From assembly GCF_018069565.1 (NCBI RefSeq), contig NZ_JAGPNL010000006.1:248001-312000 (forward strand): a stretch of DNA of 64,000 nt, read 5' to 3'. Positions 1 through 8,085 of this stretch are shown here, in pieces. The stretch's first letter is position 1. Every line of letters begins with the position of its first letter. The position numbers and the translations under genes are program-made. The notes under the pieces are model-generated. The model was not told where the DNA came from and searched no databases. It was given only the letters and a program-made list of their open reading frames with translations. The DNA comes from Streptomyces tagetis (GTDB taxonomy: Bacteria > Actinomycetota > Actinomycetes > Streptomycetales > Streptomycetaceae).

Positions 1-235
1 CGGCCTCCAGCAGCCGGCCGGCCGACAGATAGCTCTCCGCCGCCGGCGCCGGGCCGATCCGTACCGCCGTGTCGGCCTCCCGGACGTGCCGGGCGCCGGC
101 GTCGGCGTCGGAGTGGACGGCCACCGAGCGCACCCCCAGCGCGCGCAGCGTCCGGATGACGCGGACGGCGATCTCGCCCCGGTTGGCGACCAGCACCGTG
201 TCGAACATGCGTCCCGTGCTCCCTGTCTGTTCCAT
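1..235 (-). CDS. Acyl-CoA carboxylase alpha subunit (biotin carboxylase), N-terminal fragment
   Basis: Only the first 78 codons lie in the window; the gene runs off the left edge. The protein starts MEQTGSTGRMFDTVLVANRG and continues EIAVRVIRTLRALGVRSVAV, the standard N-terminal Rossmann-like start of biotin carboxylase domains (VANRGEIAxRxIR). The alpha subunit carboxylates biotin with ATP and bicarbonate and passes the carboxybiotin to the beta subunit encoded just upstream. ATG 235 is preferred over the in-frame ATG 208 because GAGGAGGGG lies directly upstream and the start is 11 bases after the stop of the beta gene, so the two form one operon. With the adjacent acyl-CoA dehydrogenase the likely substrate is methylcrotonyl-CoA or another branched short acyl-CoA; this is inferred from context. 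Confidence 0.9.
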   Translation of the reverse strand, partial: MEQTGSTGRMFDTVLVANRGEIAVRVIRTLRALGVRSVAVHSDADAGARHVREADTAVRIGPAPAAESYLSAGRLLEA

Positions 236-246
236 GGGTCCCCTCC

Positions 247-1863
247 TCACATCCGGAAGATGCCGAACCGGGGCTCGCCCAGCGGCGCCCCGGCGCACGC
301 GGTCAGGGCGAGACCGAGCACCCGGCGGGTGTCGAGGGGGTCGATGATCCCGTCGTCCCACAGGCGGGCCGTCGCGTAGTAGGCGTTGCCCTGGCGCTCG
401 TACTGGGCGCGGACCGGCGCCTTGAACGCCTCTTCCTCCTCGGCGGGCCACTCCTCCCCGCGCGCCTCGGCCTGGTCCCGCTTGACCGTGGCCAGCACCG
501 AGGCCGCCTGTTCCCCGCCCATCACCGAGATCTTGGCGTTGGGCCACATCCACAGGAACCGCGGCGAGTAGGCCCGGCCGCACATCGAGTAGTTGCCCGC
601 GCCGTAGGAACCGCCGACGACGACCGTCAGCTTCGGCACGCGCGTGCACGCCACCGCGGTCACCATCTTGGCGCCGTGCTTGGCGATGCCGCCCGCCTCG
701 TAGTCCCGGCCGACCATGAAGCCCGAGATGTTCTGGAGGAAGACCAGCGGGATGCCGCGCTGGTCGCACAACTCGATGAAGTGGGCGCCCTTCTGCGCCG
801 ACTCGGAGAAGAGGATGCCGTTGTTGGCGACGATCCCCACCGGGTGGCCGTGGACGCGGGCGAAGCCGGTGACCAGCGTCTGCCCGAACTCCTGCTTGAA
901 CTCCGCGAACCGGGAGCCGTCCACCACCCGCGCGATGACCTCCCGCACGTCGTACGGGGTGCGGGAGTCGGCCGGCACCACCCCGTACAGCCCCAGGGGG
1001 TCGGCCTTGGGCTCCACCGAGGGCAGCACCTCCCAGGGTGCCGCGGCCCGCCCGGGGAGCGTGGAGACGATGGTGCGCACGATCCGCAGGGCGTGCGCGT
1101 CGTCCTCGGCGAGGTGGTCGGTCACGCCGGACACCCGCGCGTGCACGTCGCCGCCGCCCAGCTCCTCGGCGGTCACCACCTCGCCGGTGGCCGCCTTCAC
1201 CAGCGGCGGACCGCCCAGGAAGATCGTCCCCTGGCCCCGGACGATCACCGCCTCGTCGCTCATCGCCGGGACGTACGCCCCGCCCGCCGTGCAGGAGCCG
1301 AGGACGGCGGCGATCTGCGGGATGCCGGCGCCCGACATCCGGGCCTGGTTGTAGAAGATCCGGCCGAAGTGCTCGCGGTCGGGGAAGACCTCGTCCTGCA
1401 TCGGCAGGAAGGCGCCGCCGGAGTCCACCAGGTACAGGCACGGCAGCCGGTTCTCCAGGGCCACCTCCTGGGCGCGCAGGTGCTTCTTCACCGTCATCGG
1501 GTAGTACGTGCCGCCCTTGACCGTGGCGTCGTTGGCGACGATCACGCACTCCCGGCCGCCGACCCGGCCGATCCCGGCGATCACCCCGGCGGCCGGGGCC
1601 TGCCCGTCGTAGAGCCCGTCGGCGGCGAGCGGTGCCAGCTCCAGGAAGGGCGAGCCGGCGTCGAGGAGTGTGTCGACGCGGTCGCGGGGCAGCAGCTTGC
1701 CGCGCGCGGTGTGCCGCGCCCGTGCCCGCTCTCCGCCGCCGAGCCTGGCCGCGGCCAGCTTGCCGCGCAGCTCCTCCACGAGGGCGCGGTGCGCCTCCTC
1801 GTTGGCCCGAAAGGACTCCGAGGCGGGATCGGCCGCCGTCGTCAGCTCCGGTGCCTCGTGCAT
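247..1863 (-). CDS. Acyl-CoA carboxylase beta subunit (carboxyltransferase), methylcrotonyl-CoA carboxylase-like
   Basis: A 538-residue carboxyltransferase, the normal length for methylcrotonyl/propionyl-CoA carboxylase beta chains. Hallmarks include VANDATVKGGTYYPMTVKKH (about 109-128), VDSGGAFLPMQDEVFPDREH (146-165), the oxyanion-hole stretch SCTAGGAYVPAMSDE (190-204) and a second glycine-rich site GGSYGAGNYSMCGRAYSPRF towards the C-terminus. The sequence resembles MCC-beta more than the actinobacterial AccB/PccB type because of the SGGAFLPMQDEVFPD and NISGFMVG signatures. It transfers CO2 from carboxybiotin to the acyl-CoA. It is transcribed leftward with the alpha subunit and is divergent from a TetR gene, with two candidate operators in the 98-bp gap. 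Likely role: leucine or isoprenoid acyl-CoA catabolism. The specific substrate is inference. Confidence 0.93.
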   Translation of the reverse strand: MHEAPELTTAADPASESFRANEEAHRALVEELRGKLAAARLGGGERARARHTARGKLLPRDRVDTLLDAGSPFLELAPLAADGLYDGQAPAAGVIAGIGRVGGRECVIVANDATVKGGTYYPMTVKKHLRAQEVALENRLPCLYLVDSGGAFLPMQDEVFPDREHFGRIFYNQARMSGAGIPQIAAVLGSCTAGGAYVPAMSDEAVIVRGQGTIFLGGPPLVKAATGEVVTAEELGGGDVHARVSGVTDHLAEDDAHALRIVRTIVSTLPGRAAAPWEVLPSVEPKADPLGLYGVVPADSRTPYDVREVIARVVDGSRFAEFKQEFGQTLVTGFARVHGHPVGIVANNGILFSESAQKGAHFIELCDQRGIPLVFLQNISGFMVGRDYEAGGIAKHGAKMVTAVACTRVPKLTVVVGGSYGAGNYSMCGRAYSPRFLWMWPNAKISVMGGEQAASVLATVKRDQAEARGEEWPAEEEEAFKAPVRAQYERQGNAYYATARLWDDGIIDPLDTRRVLGLALTACAGAPLGEPRFGIFRM

Positions 1864-1892
1864 CCTGCGGTCCCCTCACCCAGTGGTCGGCC

Positions 1893-1909
1893 GGTTAATG
1901 ACCGTTAAC
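1893..1909. promoter_or_regulatory. Candidate TetR operator 1 (carboxylase side)
   Basis: GTTAA-N6-TTAAC inverted repeat (1894-1909). It shares the 16-base pattern GTTAAYGACCGYTAAC with the site at 1924-1939, 30 bp away. Duplicated dyads between a TetR gene and its divergent target are typical of repressor sites. Confidence 0.65.
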
Positions 1910-1921
1910 GCATCCGCCTTC

Positions 1922-1941
1922 AGGTTAACGACCGCTAACCT
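1922..1941. promoter_or_regulatory. Candidate TetR operator 2, overlapping the tetR promoter
   Basis: Perfect dyad AGGTTA-N8-TAACCT with the same core as operator 1. Its left half supplies a plausible -35 (TTAACG, 1925-1930), and TACAAT at 1949-1954 follows after 18 bp as -10. Transcription would start at or next to ATG 1962. No Shine-Dalgarno sequence is present, so the tetR message is probably leaderless and autorepressed. Confidence 0.65.
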
Positions 1942-1961
1942 CCCTGTCTACAATCGGTCCC

Positions 1962-2561
1962 ATGACCACCAGAACCGACGCCCTCACCCGCCGCGAGCAG
2001 ATCCTCAAGGAGGCCGCCCGGCTCTTCGCGGAGCGCGGCTTCCACGGCGTGGGCGTCGACGAGATAGGCGCCGCGGTCGGCATCAGCGGCCCCGGTCTCT
2101 ACCGGCACTTCCCCGGCAAGGACGCGATGCTCGCCGAGCTGCTCGTCGGCATCAGCGGCCGGCTGCTGACCGGCGCCAAGCGGCGGCTGGCGGAGGCGGA
2201 CCCGGCGGCCGGGCCCGGGGTGGTCCTCGACTCGCTCATCGAGGGGCACATCGACTTCGCGCTCGACGACCGCCCGCTCATCACCCTGCACGACCGGGAG
2301 CTGGACCGCCTCCGGGACAGCGACCGCAAGCTGGTGCGCCAGCTCCAGCGGCAGTACGTCGAGCTGTGGGTCGGGGTGCTCTGCGAGGTCTACCCGGACG
2401 TGGCCGAGCCGAGCGCCCGCTCCGCCGTCCACTCGGTCTTCGGGCTGCTGAACTCCACCCCGCACCTGGGCCGCCCCGGCTCGCTGCCCGGCCGCGGGGT
2501 GACCGCCGGGCTGCTGCACCGGATGGCGCGGGGCGCCTTCGGGGCCGTGGCCGCCGAGTGA
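1962..2561 (+). CDS. TetR family repressor of the acyl-CoA carboxylase/dehydrogenase genes
   Basis: A 199-residue TetR regulator. The N-terminal helix-turn-helix is clear: ILKEAARLFAERGFHGVGVD, then EIGAAVGISGPGLYRHFPGK (about 15-54), followed by an all-helical ligand domain with DRELDRL and LNSTPHL segments seen in acyl-CoA-responsive TetR proteins. It sits between the divergent carboxylase operon and a co-directional acyl-CoA dehydrogenase, so it most likely senses an acyl-CoA and represses both. The start is ATG 1962; there is no ribosome-binding site and a -10-like TACAAT lies 8 bases upstream, indicating a leaderless transcript. Confidence 0.9.
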   Translation: MTTRTDALTRREQILKEAARLFAERGFHGVGVDEIGAAVGISGPGLYRHFPGKDAMLAELLVGISGRLLTGAKRRLAEADPAAGPGVVLDSLIEGHIDFALDDRPLITLHDRELDRLRDSDRKLVRQLQRQYVELWVGVLCEVYPDVAEPSARSAVHSVFGLLNSTPHLGRPGSLPGRGVTAGLLHRMARGAFGAVAAE

Positions 2562-2600
2562 CCGGGGTTACCCGCGGCGCGCTCTGGACGCTTCTTGCTA

Positions 2601-2634
2601 CCCACCGGTACGGTGGGGTCTGAGCAAGCGCTTA
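2601..2634. promoter_or_regulatory. Hairpin and palindrome upstream of acyl-CoA dehydrogenase
   Basis: CCCACCG-GTA-CGGTGGG (2601-2617) is a perfect 7-bp hairpin that may end the tetR transcript. It is followed by CAAGCGCTTA (2625-2634), an 8-bp palindrome AAGCGCTT with near-symmetric flanks that could be an operator for the downstream dehydrogenase. Confidence 0.4.
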
Positions 2635-2658
2635 GACACGTACTCTGGAGGTGGCGCC

Positions 2659-3816
2659 GTGCGCCGTACGGTGTTCAACGAGGACCACGAGGCGTTCCGC
2701 GAGACCCTCCGGGCCTTCATCGAGGCCGAGGTCGTCCCCGTCCACGACGAGTGGTTCGCCGCCGGCCAGGCGCCGCGCGAGTTCTACTACAAACTCGCCG
2801 ACCTGGGCCTCTTCGGCATCAACGTCCCCGAGGAGTACGGCGGCGCCGGACTGGAGTCGCACAAGTTCGAGGCGATCCAGTACGAGGAGACCGCCCGCGC
2901 GGGCGTCAGCTTCGGCGGCTCCGGCGTGCACGTCCTGCTCGCCCTGCCCTACCTCAAGATGCTCGCCACCGAGGAGCAGAAGAAGCGCTTCCTGCCCAAG
3001 TTCGTCTCCGGCGAGGAGATGTGGGCCATCGCCATGACCGAGCCGGGCACCGGCTCCGACCTCGCGGGCATGAAGTCCACCGCCCGGCTCTCCGAGGACG
3101 GCACCCACTACGTCCTCAACGGCGCCAAGACCTTCATCACCGGCGGCGTCCACGCCGACAAGGTCATCGTCTGCGCCCGCACCGCCGCCGCGACCCCCGA
3201 GGACCGCCGCCACGGCATCTCCCTCTTCGCCGTCGACACGAAGTCCGAGGGCTACTCCGTCGGCCGCAAGCTCGACAAGCTCGGCCTGCGCACCTCCGAC
3301 ACCGCCGAACTCGCCTTCGTCGACGTCAAGGTCCCCGTCGAGGACCTGCTCGGCGAGGAGAACAAGGGCTTCTCCTACCTCGGCGCCAACCTGCCCTCCG
3401 AGCGCTGGGGCATCGCCTTCGGCGCCTACGCCCAGGCCAAGGCCGCCGTCCGCTTCGCCCAGGAGTACGTGCGGGAGCGCACCGTCTTCGGCAAGCCCGT
3501 CGCCGCCTTCCAGAACACCAAGTTCGAGCTCGCCGCCTGCCAGGCCGAGGTCGACGCCGCCGAGGCCGTCGCCGACCGCGCCCTGGAGGCCCTGGACGCC
3601 GGCGAGCTGACCGCCGCCGAGGCCGCCAGCGCCAAGCTGTTCTGCACCGAGGTCGCCCACCGCGTCATCGACCGCTGCCTCCAGCTCCACGGCGGCTACG
3701 GCTACATGAACGAGTACCCCATCGCCCGCCTGTACGCCGACAACCGCGTCAACCGCATCTACGGCGGCACCAGCGAGGTCATGAAGATGATCATCGCCAA
3801 GGACATGGGCCTGTAG
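2659..3816 (+). CDS. Acyl-CoA dehydrogenase
   Basis: A 385-residue flavin acyl-CoA dehydrogenase, full length for the family. Seen in order: N-terminal helical domain; FAD/substrate signature AIAMTEPGTGSDLAGMKS (123-140) and NGAKTFITGG (154-163); C-terminal signature QLHGGYGYMNEYPIARLYAD. The position that holds the catalytic Glu in medium-chain enzymes is Gly here (RIYGGTSEV). The base is instead probably E248 in LPSERWGIA, the arrangement of isovaleryl- and long-chain-type dehydrogenases. GTG 2659 follows GGAGGTGG at good spacing. The enzyme introduces the alpha-beta double bond upstream of the carboxylase step; exact chain specificity cannot be read from sequence alone. Confidence 0.92.
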   Translation: MRRTVFNEDHEAFRETLRAFIEAEVVPVHDEWFAAGQAPREFYYKLADLGLFGINVPEEYGGAGLESHKFEAIQYEETARAGVSFGGSGVHVLLALPYLKMLATEEQKKRFLPKFVSGEEMWAIAMTEPGTGSDLAGMKSTARLSEDGTHYVLNGAKTFITGGVHADKVIVCARTAAATPEDRRHGISLFAVDTKSEGYSVGRKLDKLGLRTSDTAELAFVDVKVPVEDLLGEENKGFSYLGANLPSERWGIAFGAYAQAKAAVRFAQEYVRERTVFGKPVAAFQNTKFELAACQAEVDAAEAVADRALEALDAGELTAAEAASAKLFCTEVAHRVIDRCLQLHGGYGYMNEYPIARLYADNRVNRIYGGTSEVMKMIIAKDMGL

Positions 3817-3863
3817 CACCCGCGGCGGCCGGGGCACGACGAACGCCGGAGACGACACACTCC

Positions 3864-4745
3864 ATGAGCGAGGCACTCCACGCCCTCCTCGACCTGCTCG
3901 ACCTGGAGCGGATCGAGGAGGACCTCTTCCGCGGCCGTTCCCGGGCCGCCGTCATCCCCCGGGTCTTCGGGGGACAGGTGGCGGCCCAGGCCCTGGTCGC
4001 CGCCGGGCGCACGGTCCCCGAGGACCGCCACGCCCACTCCCTGCACGCCTACTTCCTGCGCCCCGGCGACCCCGAGGCGCCCATCGTCTACGCCGTCGAC
4101 CGCATCCGCGACGGACGCTCCTTCACCACCCGCCGGGTGGTCGCCGTCCAGCACGGCAAGCCCGTCTTCGGGCTCTCCGCCTCCTTCCAGGCCCCGGAGG
4201 AGGGCCTGGACCACCAGGCGTCCATGCCCGACGCCCCCGACCCGGCCACGCTGCCCACCTTCGAGGAACGGCTGCGCGACTACCCCCACCTCGACCCCGG
4301 CGTGGCCGCGCGCATCGCCGAGGCCCGCGCCGCGGTCGACCTGCGCTACGTCGACGAACCCCCCTTCGGCGCCTACGGCACCCCCCGCGAACCCCGCTCC
4401 CAGGTCTGGTTCCGCACCAACGGCAAGCTGGAGGGCGCCCTCGACCGGCACCTCCTCCACGTCGTCCTCGCCACCTACGTCTCCGACATGACCCTGCTCG
4501 ACTCCGTCCTGCTCGCGCACGGCCGGGGCGGCTGGGCCGTCGGCGACGTCGTCGGCGCCTCGCTCGACCACGCCATGTGGTTCCACCGGCCCTTCCGCGC
4601 CGACGAATGGCTCCTGTACGACCAGGAGTCGCCCTCCGCCTCCGGCGGCCGGGGCCTCGGCCAGGCCCGCATCCACACCCGCGACGGGCGGCTCGCCGTC
4701 TCCGTCGTCCAGGAAGGCGTGGTCCGCGTCCCCCGGCGGCACTGA
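3864..4745 (+). CDS. Acyl-CoA thioesterase II (TesB family)
   Basis: A 293-residue double-hotdog thioesterase. TesB features are FRGRSRAAVIPRVFGGQVAA (32-51), SLHAYFLRPGDPEAPIVYAV with the typical HAYFLRPG motif, and a C-terminal half with the acidic-basic segment SLDHAMWFHRPFRADEWLLY and a catalytic Asp candidate in that SLDH context. It hydrolyses acyl-CoA to free acid and CoA in the cytoplasm. It lies 47 bp after the acyl-CoA dehydrogenase on the same strand and probably shares its transcript. The ribosome-binding site is weak (GGAG about 12 bases upstream of ATG 3864), which agrees with translation downstream in an operon. Confidence 0.92.
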   Translation: MSEALHALLDLLDLERIEEDLFRGRSRAAVIPRVFGGQVAAQALVAAGRTVPEDRHAHSLHAYFLRPGDPEAPIVYAVDRIRDGRSFTTRRVVAVQHGKPVFGLSASFQAPEEGLDHQASMPDAPDPATLPTFEERLRDYPHLDPGVAARIAEARAAVDLRYVDEPPFGAYGTPREPRSQVWFRTNGKLEGALDRHLLHVVLATYVSDMTLLDSVLLAHGRGGWAVGDVVGASLDHAMWFHRPFRADEWLLYDQESPSASGGRGLGQARIHTRDGRLAVSVVQEGVVRVPRRH

Positions 4746-4861
4746 GGGCGTGGCCGGGCGGGAACGGCGGAGGGACACCCGCCGACGGCGGCTCCCGTCC
4801 CGCTGCTCCACGTCGCCTGGGTGCCGGGCCGGCCCCCGGCGCCGCGTTCCTCGTCGGCCGG

Positions 4862-4899
4862 CCCCGGGGCCGTGACGGGGACGCCGGTCACGGCCGGGG
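4862..4899. terminator. Bidirectional terminator between tesB and the convergent gene
   Basis: Stem CCCC-(GG bulge)-GGCCGTGAC / GTCACGGCC-GGGG with a 10-base loop, located between convergent genes. It lacks a T-run, as is usual in Streptomyces. Confidence 0.6.
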
Positions 4900-4927
4900 C
4901 GGGGGTGTGCGCCGGGGCGGACGGGGC

Positions 4928-5719
4928 TCAGGTGTCCAGGCCCGCCTGGGCCAGCAGGTACGCCGTCATCGGGTCGTAGTAGCGGGGGCTGACCACGTGG
5001 TCGTCGAGCGGCACCGTCACCTGTACGGTGCCCTCGGCCTCGGCGAGGAAGAGCGCCGGGTCGTTGCAGTCGGCGTAGCCGACCGCGTCGACGCCGTGCC
5101 GGCCGGCGTACCCCGCCCAGCCGTGGTCGGCGACGACCAGGTCCGGCAGCGGCCGGCCGGTCCGCTCCAGCCCCGTGAGGATGGCCTTCATCGGCTCCCC
5201 GGAGTGCGTGTGCCACAGCGAGGCGCCGTGCTCCAGCATCGCCACGTCCGCGAACTGCATGACGTACCCCTCGTCCGTGGTCAGCCCCTCCGGGATCACC
5301 ACGATCTCGCAGCCGGCGGTGCGCAGCGCGGCGGCCGTGGCCCGGTGCACGTCGAGCAGGCCGCCCGGGTGACCGGTGGCGAAGAGCACCCGCTGCTCGC
5401 CGTCGGCCGCCTTGCGCAGCCGCGCGGCCATGCGCTCCAGGGCGTCCAGGGTCAGTTCCGGGTCGATGGTGTCCTGCCCGTACCGGTACTCCGGGTCGTC
5501 GTTGACGCCGACCCGCTCCGCCATCACCGCGAGCACGTCCTGCTCGTCGGTCCAGCGGTCGCCCAGCTCCAGGCCGAGCCAGAAGTGGCGGTCGCCGTTG
5601 GCCAGCTTCCGGTAGTGGGAGAGGTTGTTCTCGCGGGGGGTGGCGACATCGCCCGCGATACGCGTCCTGACGAGGTGTTCGGCCAGTTCGGCGCGGCTGG
5701 GTGTCCCGGGTATCGGCAT
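4928..5719 (-). CDS. Conserved actinobacterial protein, often labelled phosphatase
   Basis: 263 residues if started at ATG 5719 (MPIPGTPSRAELAEHLVRTR), which has GGAG five bases upstream; the longer in-frame start at 5761 has no ribosome-binding site. I recognise this as a family conserved in streptomycetes and often called phosphatase, but I see no classical HAD, PTP or histidine phosphatase motif. Notable conserved-looking pieces are TPRENNLSHYRKLANGDRHF, FATGHPGG (about 124-131), LWHTHSGEP, LVVADHGWAG and DCNDPALFLAEAEG. The mix of His and Asp suggests a metal-dependent enzyme. There is no signal peptide, so it is probably cytosolic. It converges on tesB and is separate from the PucR gene beyond it. 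Function is unknown. Confidence 0.75.
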   Translation of the reverse strand: MPIPGTPSRAELAEHLVRTRIAGDVATPRENNLSHYRKLANGDRHFWLGLELGDRWTDEQDVLAVMAERVGVNDDPEYRYGQDTIDPELTLDALERMAARLRKAADGEQRVLFATGHPGGLLDVHRATAAALRTAGCEIVVIPEGLTTDEGYVMQFADVAMLEHGASLWHTHSGEPMKAILTGLERTGRPLPDLVVADHGWAGYAGRHGVDAVGYADCNDPALFLAEAEGTVQVTVPLDDHVVSPRYYDPMTAYLLAQAGLDT

Positions 5720-5823
5720 GGCTCCATTGTGGGGCAGCGGGCGGCGGGCGTCTCGGGACACCGCCCGCTGGGACGCGGCTCACCCGTACGTGTATGGGTG
5801 CCGGGTGGGTGCGGGGCCGGGGG

Positions 5824-7914
5824 TCACCGGCGGCGCAGCGCGAACCACAACTCCATCCGCACGTCCGGGTCGTCCAGGTCGGCGTCGAGCAGCGTCGCGC
5901 AGCGGGCGACGCGCTGACGGACCGTGTTGCGGTGTACGGACAGGGCGACGGCGGTCCCCTCCCAACTGCCGTGCAGCGACAGCCAGGTACGCAGCGTCTC
6001 CACCAGCGCCGGTGGCCCGGCGAGAGGCGCGAGCAGCGCGCGGGCGTGCGCGTCGGCCTCGCCGTCCGGCACCAGGTCGGCGAGGGCGGGCCGGGCGCCG
6101 TGCCGGACCAGGGGGGCGCGGGTGGCGCGGGCGCGGGCCAGCGCCCGTGCCGCCTGGGCGTCGGCGGCGGGCCACTCGTCCGGGGTGACGGCGGCGCTGA
6201 CACCCAGCGTCCAGCCGGGCTGGGGGCGGGGGCCGGGGGCGGCTGTGCCCGTGGGGGTGGTGCCCGTGGTGGTGGTGCCGGTGGTGGGGGTGGTGGCGGG
6301 TGGGGCCTCCGGCTCGGGCGGGCGGGGGCCGCGGGCCGGGTCGGGGGCGGGCCGCGGGCCGCGCGCGGGGCGGGGGATCGGCTCCGGGGGGATGCCCGGC
6401 CCGGTACCGGGAACGGCCCGGTTTCCCGCGCCCGCGCTCGTTCCCGGCGCCGTCGCCGGTCCGGTTGCCGTGCCTGTGCCGGTGGGCGGTCCTGTCGCCG
6501 CGTCTGTGCCGGCGCCCGGTCCCGTTCCGGTGCCCGTGCCCGTGCCCGTTCCGGTGGCCGGTCCCGTTCCGGCGCCCGCGCCCGTTCCGCTCCCCGCGCC
6601 CGTTCCGGCGCCCGCGCCCGTTCTGGTCCCCGCGTCCGGCGCCGGTCCCGCGCCGGGGCCCGGTGGTGTGCCCGGCCGCATGCCCGTCCTGGGGCCTGTC
6701 CCCGCGCCCGTTCCGGCCCCCGTACCTGCGGGGATCAGGAGCCGTACGACGTCGTTCGCGCGGTCGATCAAGGGGGAGCCGAGGGCCGTGCCGAGGGCGG
6801 AGACCGTCGTGGCGTCGGGGGCGTAACGGCCGTCGGAGCGGGCGTGCACCACGTACCAGCGGCCCCCGTCCGCACCGTCCCCGCCGTCGTCGGACCCGGG
6901 GAGCAGCAGGGGGGCGACCTCCTCCGGCCGGGCGCCCAGCAGCAGCCGGACCAGGGCCGAGGAGCGGCCGGCCCCCGAGCCGCTGTGGTGCTCGCCGGTG
7001 AGCAGGGAGAGCAGCACCGCGGCGAGGGAGGTGATGATCTGGTCCCCGGGCTCCCGCCGCCCCGCCGCCACCCCCAGCGCGAAGCCGCGCCCCGTTCCCA
7101 GCGTGTACGCGGCGAGCCGGGTGCCGGCCACCGTGTCGCTGGCCGTGGTGGAGCCCCGGCCGGTGACGAAGCGCGCCAGGTCCGCCAGCCCGCGCCGCAC
7201 CGGGCCGGCCGGCTCGCGCCCCGCCGACGCGACGGGCGTCCCCCCGGGGCCGTAGAGCACCGCCCATCCGTCGAGCCGGGCGGAGAGCCGGCGCAGTACC
7301 GCGGGCACCGGGTCGGGCCGGGCCGCCGCGGCGGCGAGACCGCGCTGGGCCTCGGAGACCCGGCGCAGTTCGGCCAGCCGCGCCTGGGCCATGAGCTGCC
7401 ACACCGCGCGGGCCACCGCCGAGAACGTCGTCCGCGGCGGCACCTCCACCAGCGCCAGCCCCCGCGCCTCGCAGGCCGCGCGCAGTGCCGTCGGCACGGT
7501 GTCGTGCACCGGCGCCAGGCCGAAGCCGAGGGCCGCGCCGCCCGCGGCGACGATCCGGGCCACGTAGTCGTCGAAGTAGCCGTCCGGGACCGCCTCCGCC
7601 TCCGGGGCGTGCACGCCCGCCGTCAGCAGCAGCTCCCCGCCGAGCAGGTACGGCAGCGGGTCGGCCATCTCCGAGGTGTGCACCCAGTGGACCGTCACGC
7701 CGGCGGCCGGGGGGCCGGTGATCTGCCGCAGCCCGAGGTCCTCGCGGGCCAGCAACGCGGCGAGCGGCACCGGGGGCGTGGGCGGCACGGGCGGCGCGGG
7801 AGGTACCGGAGGCGCGGGCGGTACCGGGGGCGTGGGCGGTACCGGGGGCGTGGGCGGCACCGCCCCGGACGTCGGCCCGCCCGGCAGGGGGTTCGGGGGT
7901 GTCGCGTCCCGCAT
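5824..7914 (-). CDS. PucR family transcriptional regulator with large low-complexity insertion
   Basis: 696 residues; PucR proteins are usually 500-560. Order: proline-rich head with tandem VPPTPP/VPPAPP units (about 10-47); purine-catabolism regulator domain (LAALLAREDLGLRQITGPPA, then EVPPRTTFSAVARAVWQLMA); a GGDEF-like middle broken by about 170 residues of GTG/AGT repeats; and the C-terminal PucR helix-turn-helix TWLSLHGSWEGTAVALSVHR-NTVRQRV, a Fis-like fold. ATG 7914 has GGAGG 11 bases upstream; ATG 7944 lacks one. It is divergent from the symporter/ureohydrolase operon and likely controls it in response to a nitrogenous ligand. The insert would extend the ligand or dimerisation region, and its effect is unknown. 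Confidence 0.88.
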   Translation of the reverse strand: MRDATPPNPLPGGPTSGAVPPTPPVPPTPPVPPAPPVPPAPPVPPTPPVPLAALLAREDLGLRQITGPPAAGVTVHWVHTSEMADPLPYLLGGELLLTAGVHAPEAEAVPDGYFDDYVARIVAAGGAALGFGLAPVHDTVPTALRAACEARGLALVEVPPRTTFSAVARAVWQLMAQARLAELRRVSEAQRGLAAAAARPDPVPAVLRRLSARLDGWAVLYGPGGTPVASAGREPAGPVRRGLADLARFVTGRGSTTASDTVAGTRLAAYTLGTGRGFALGVAAGRREPGDQIITSLAAVLLSLLTGEHHSGSGAGRSSALVRLLLGARPEEVAPLLLPGSDDGGDGADGGRWYVVHARSDGRYAPDATTVSALGTALGSPLIDRANDVVRLLIPAGTGAGTGAGTGPRTGMRPGTPPGPGAGPAPDAGTRTGAGAGTGAGSGTGAGAGTGPATGTGTGTGTGTGPGAGTDAATGPPTGTGTATGPATAPGTSAGAGNRAVPGTGPGIPPEPIPRPARGPRPAPDPARGPRPPEPEAPPATTPTTGTTTTGTTPTGTAAPGPRPQPGWTLGVSAAVTPDEWPAADAQAARALARARATRAPLVRHGARPALADLVPDGEADAHARALLAPLAGPPALVETLRTWLSLHGSWEGTAVALSVHRNTVRQRVARCATLLDADLDDPDVRMELWFALRRR
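6226..6731 (-). repeat. Low-complexity (GT/GA)n coding insertion inside the PucR gene
   Basis: About 505 bp of short repeats built on GCCCGTNCC / GCCGGTNCC codon pairs. It encodes a run such as GTGTGTGTGTGPGAGTD plus P/T-rich stretches. It splits an otherwise conserved regulator in frame and looks like replication-slippage expansion. Confidence 0.85.
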
Positions 7915-8085
7915 GATGGACGTTTCCTCCACTCCGGTGGCCATGAATAGAGGAAACGTACACTTCGCAGCCGCTTTTCGGCCACCTAATGTCGGTCCGG
8001 ACGCAGCGGGCGGATCTCCCCGCGCCGCGTCCCCGGACATCTCCAGCGGCACGACACACCACCGGAAGCGCGCGAAGGAGCCCTC

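Noticed and set aside
5719..5761. Longer start for the conserved protein at 4928-5719
   Set aside because: No ribosome-binding site at 5761, while ATG 5719 has GGAG at ideal distance.
3759..6203. 814-codon open frame on the minus strand
   Set aside because: It runs antisense through tesB and across the next gene; composition is Pro/Arg/Gly typical of shadow frames in GC-rich DNA.
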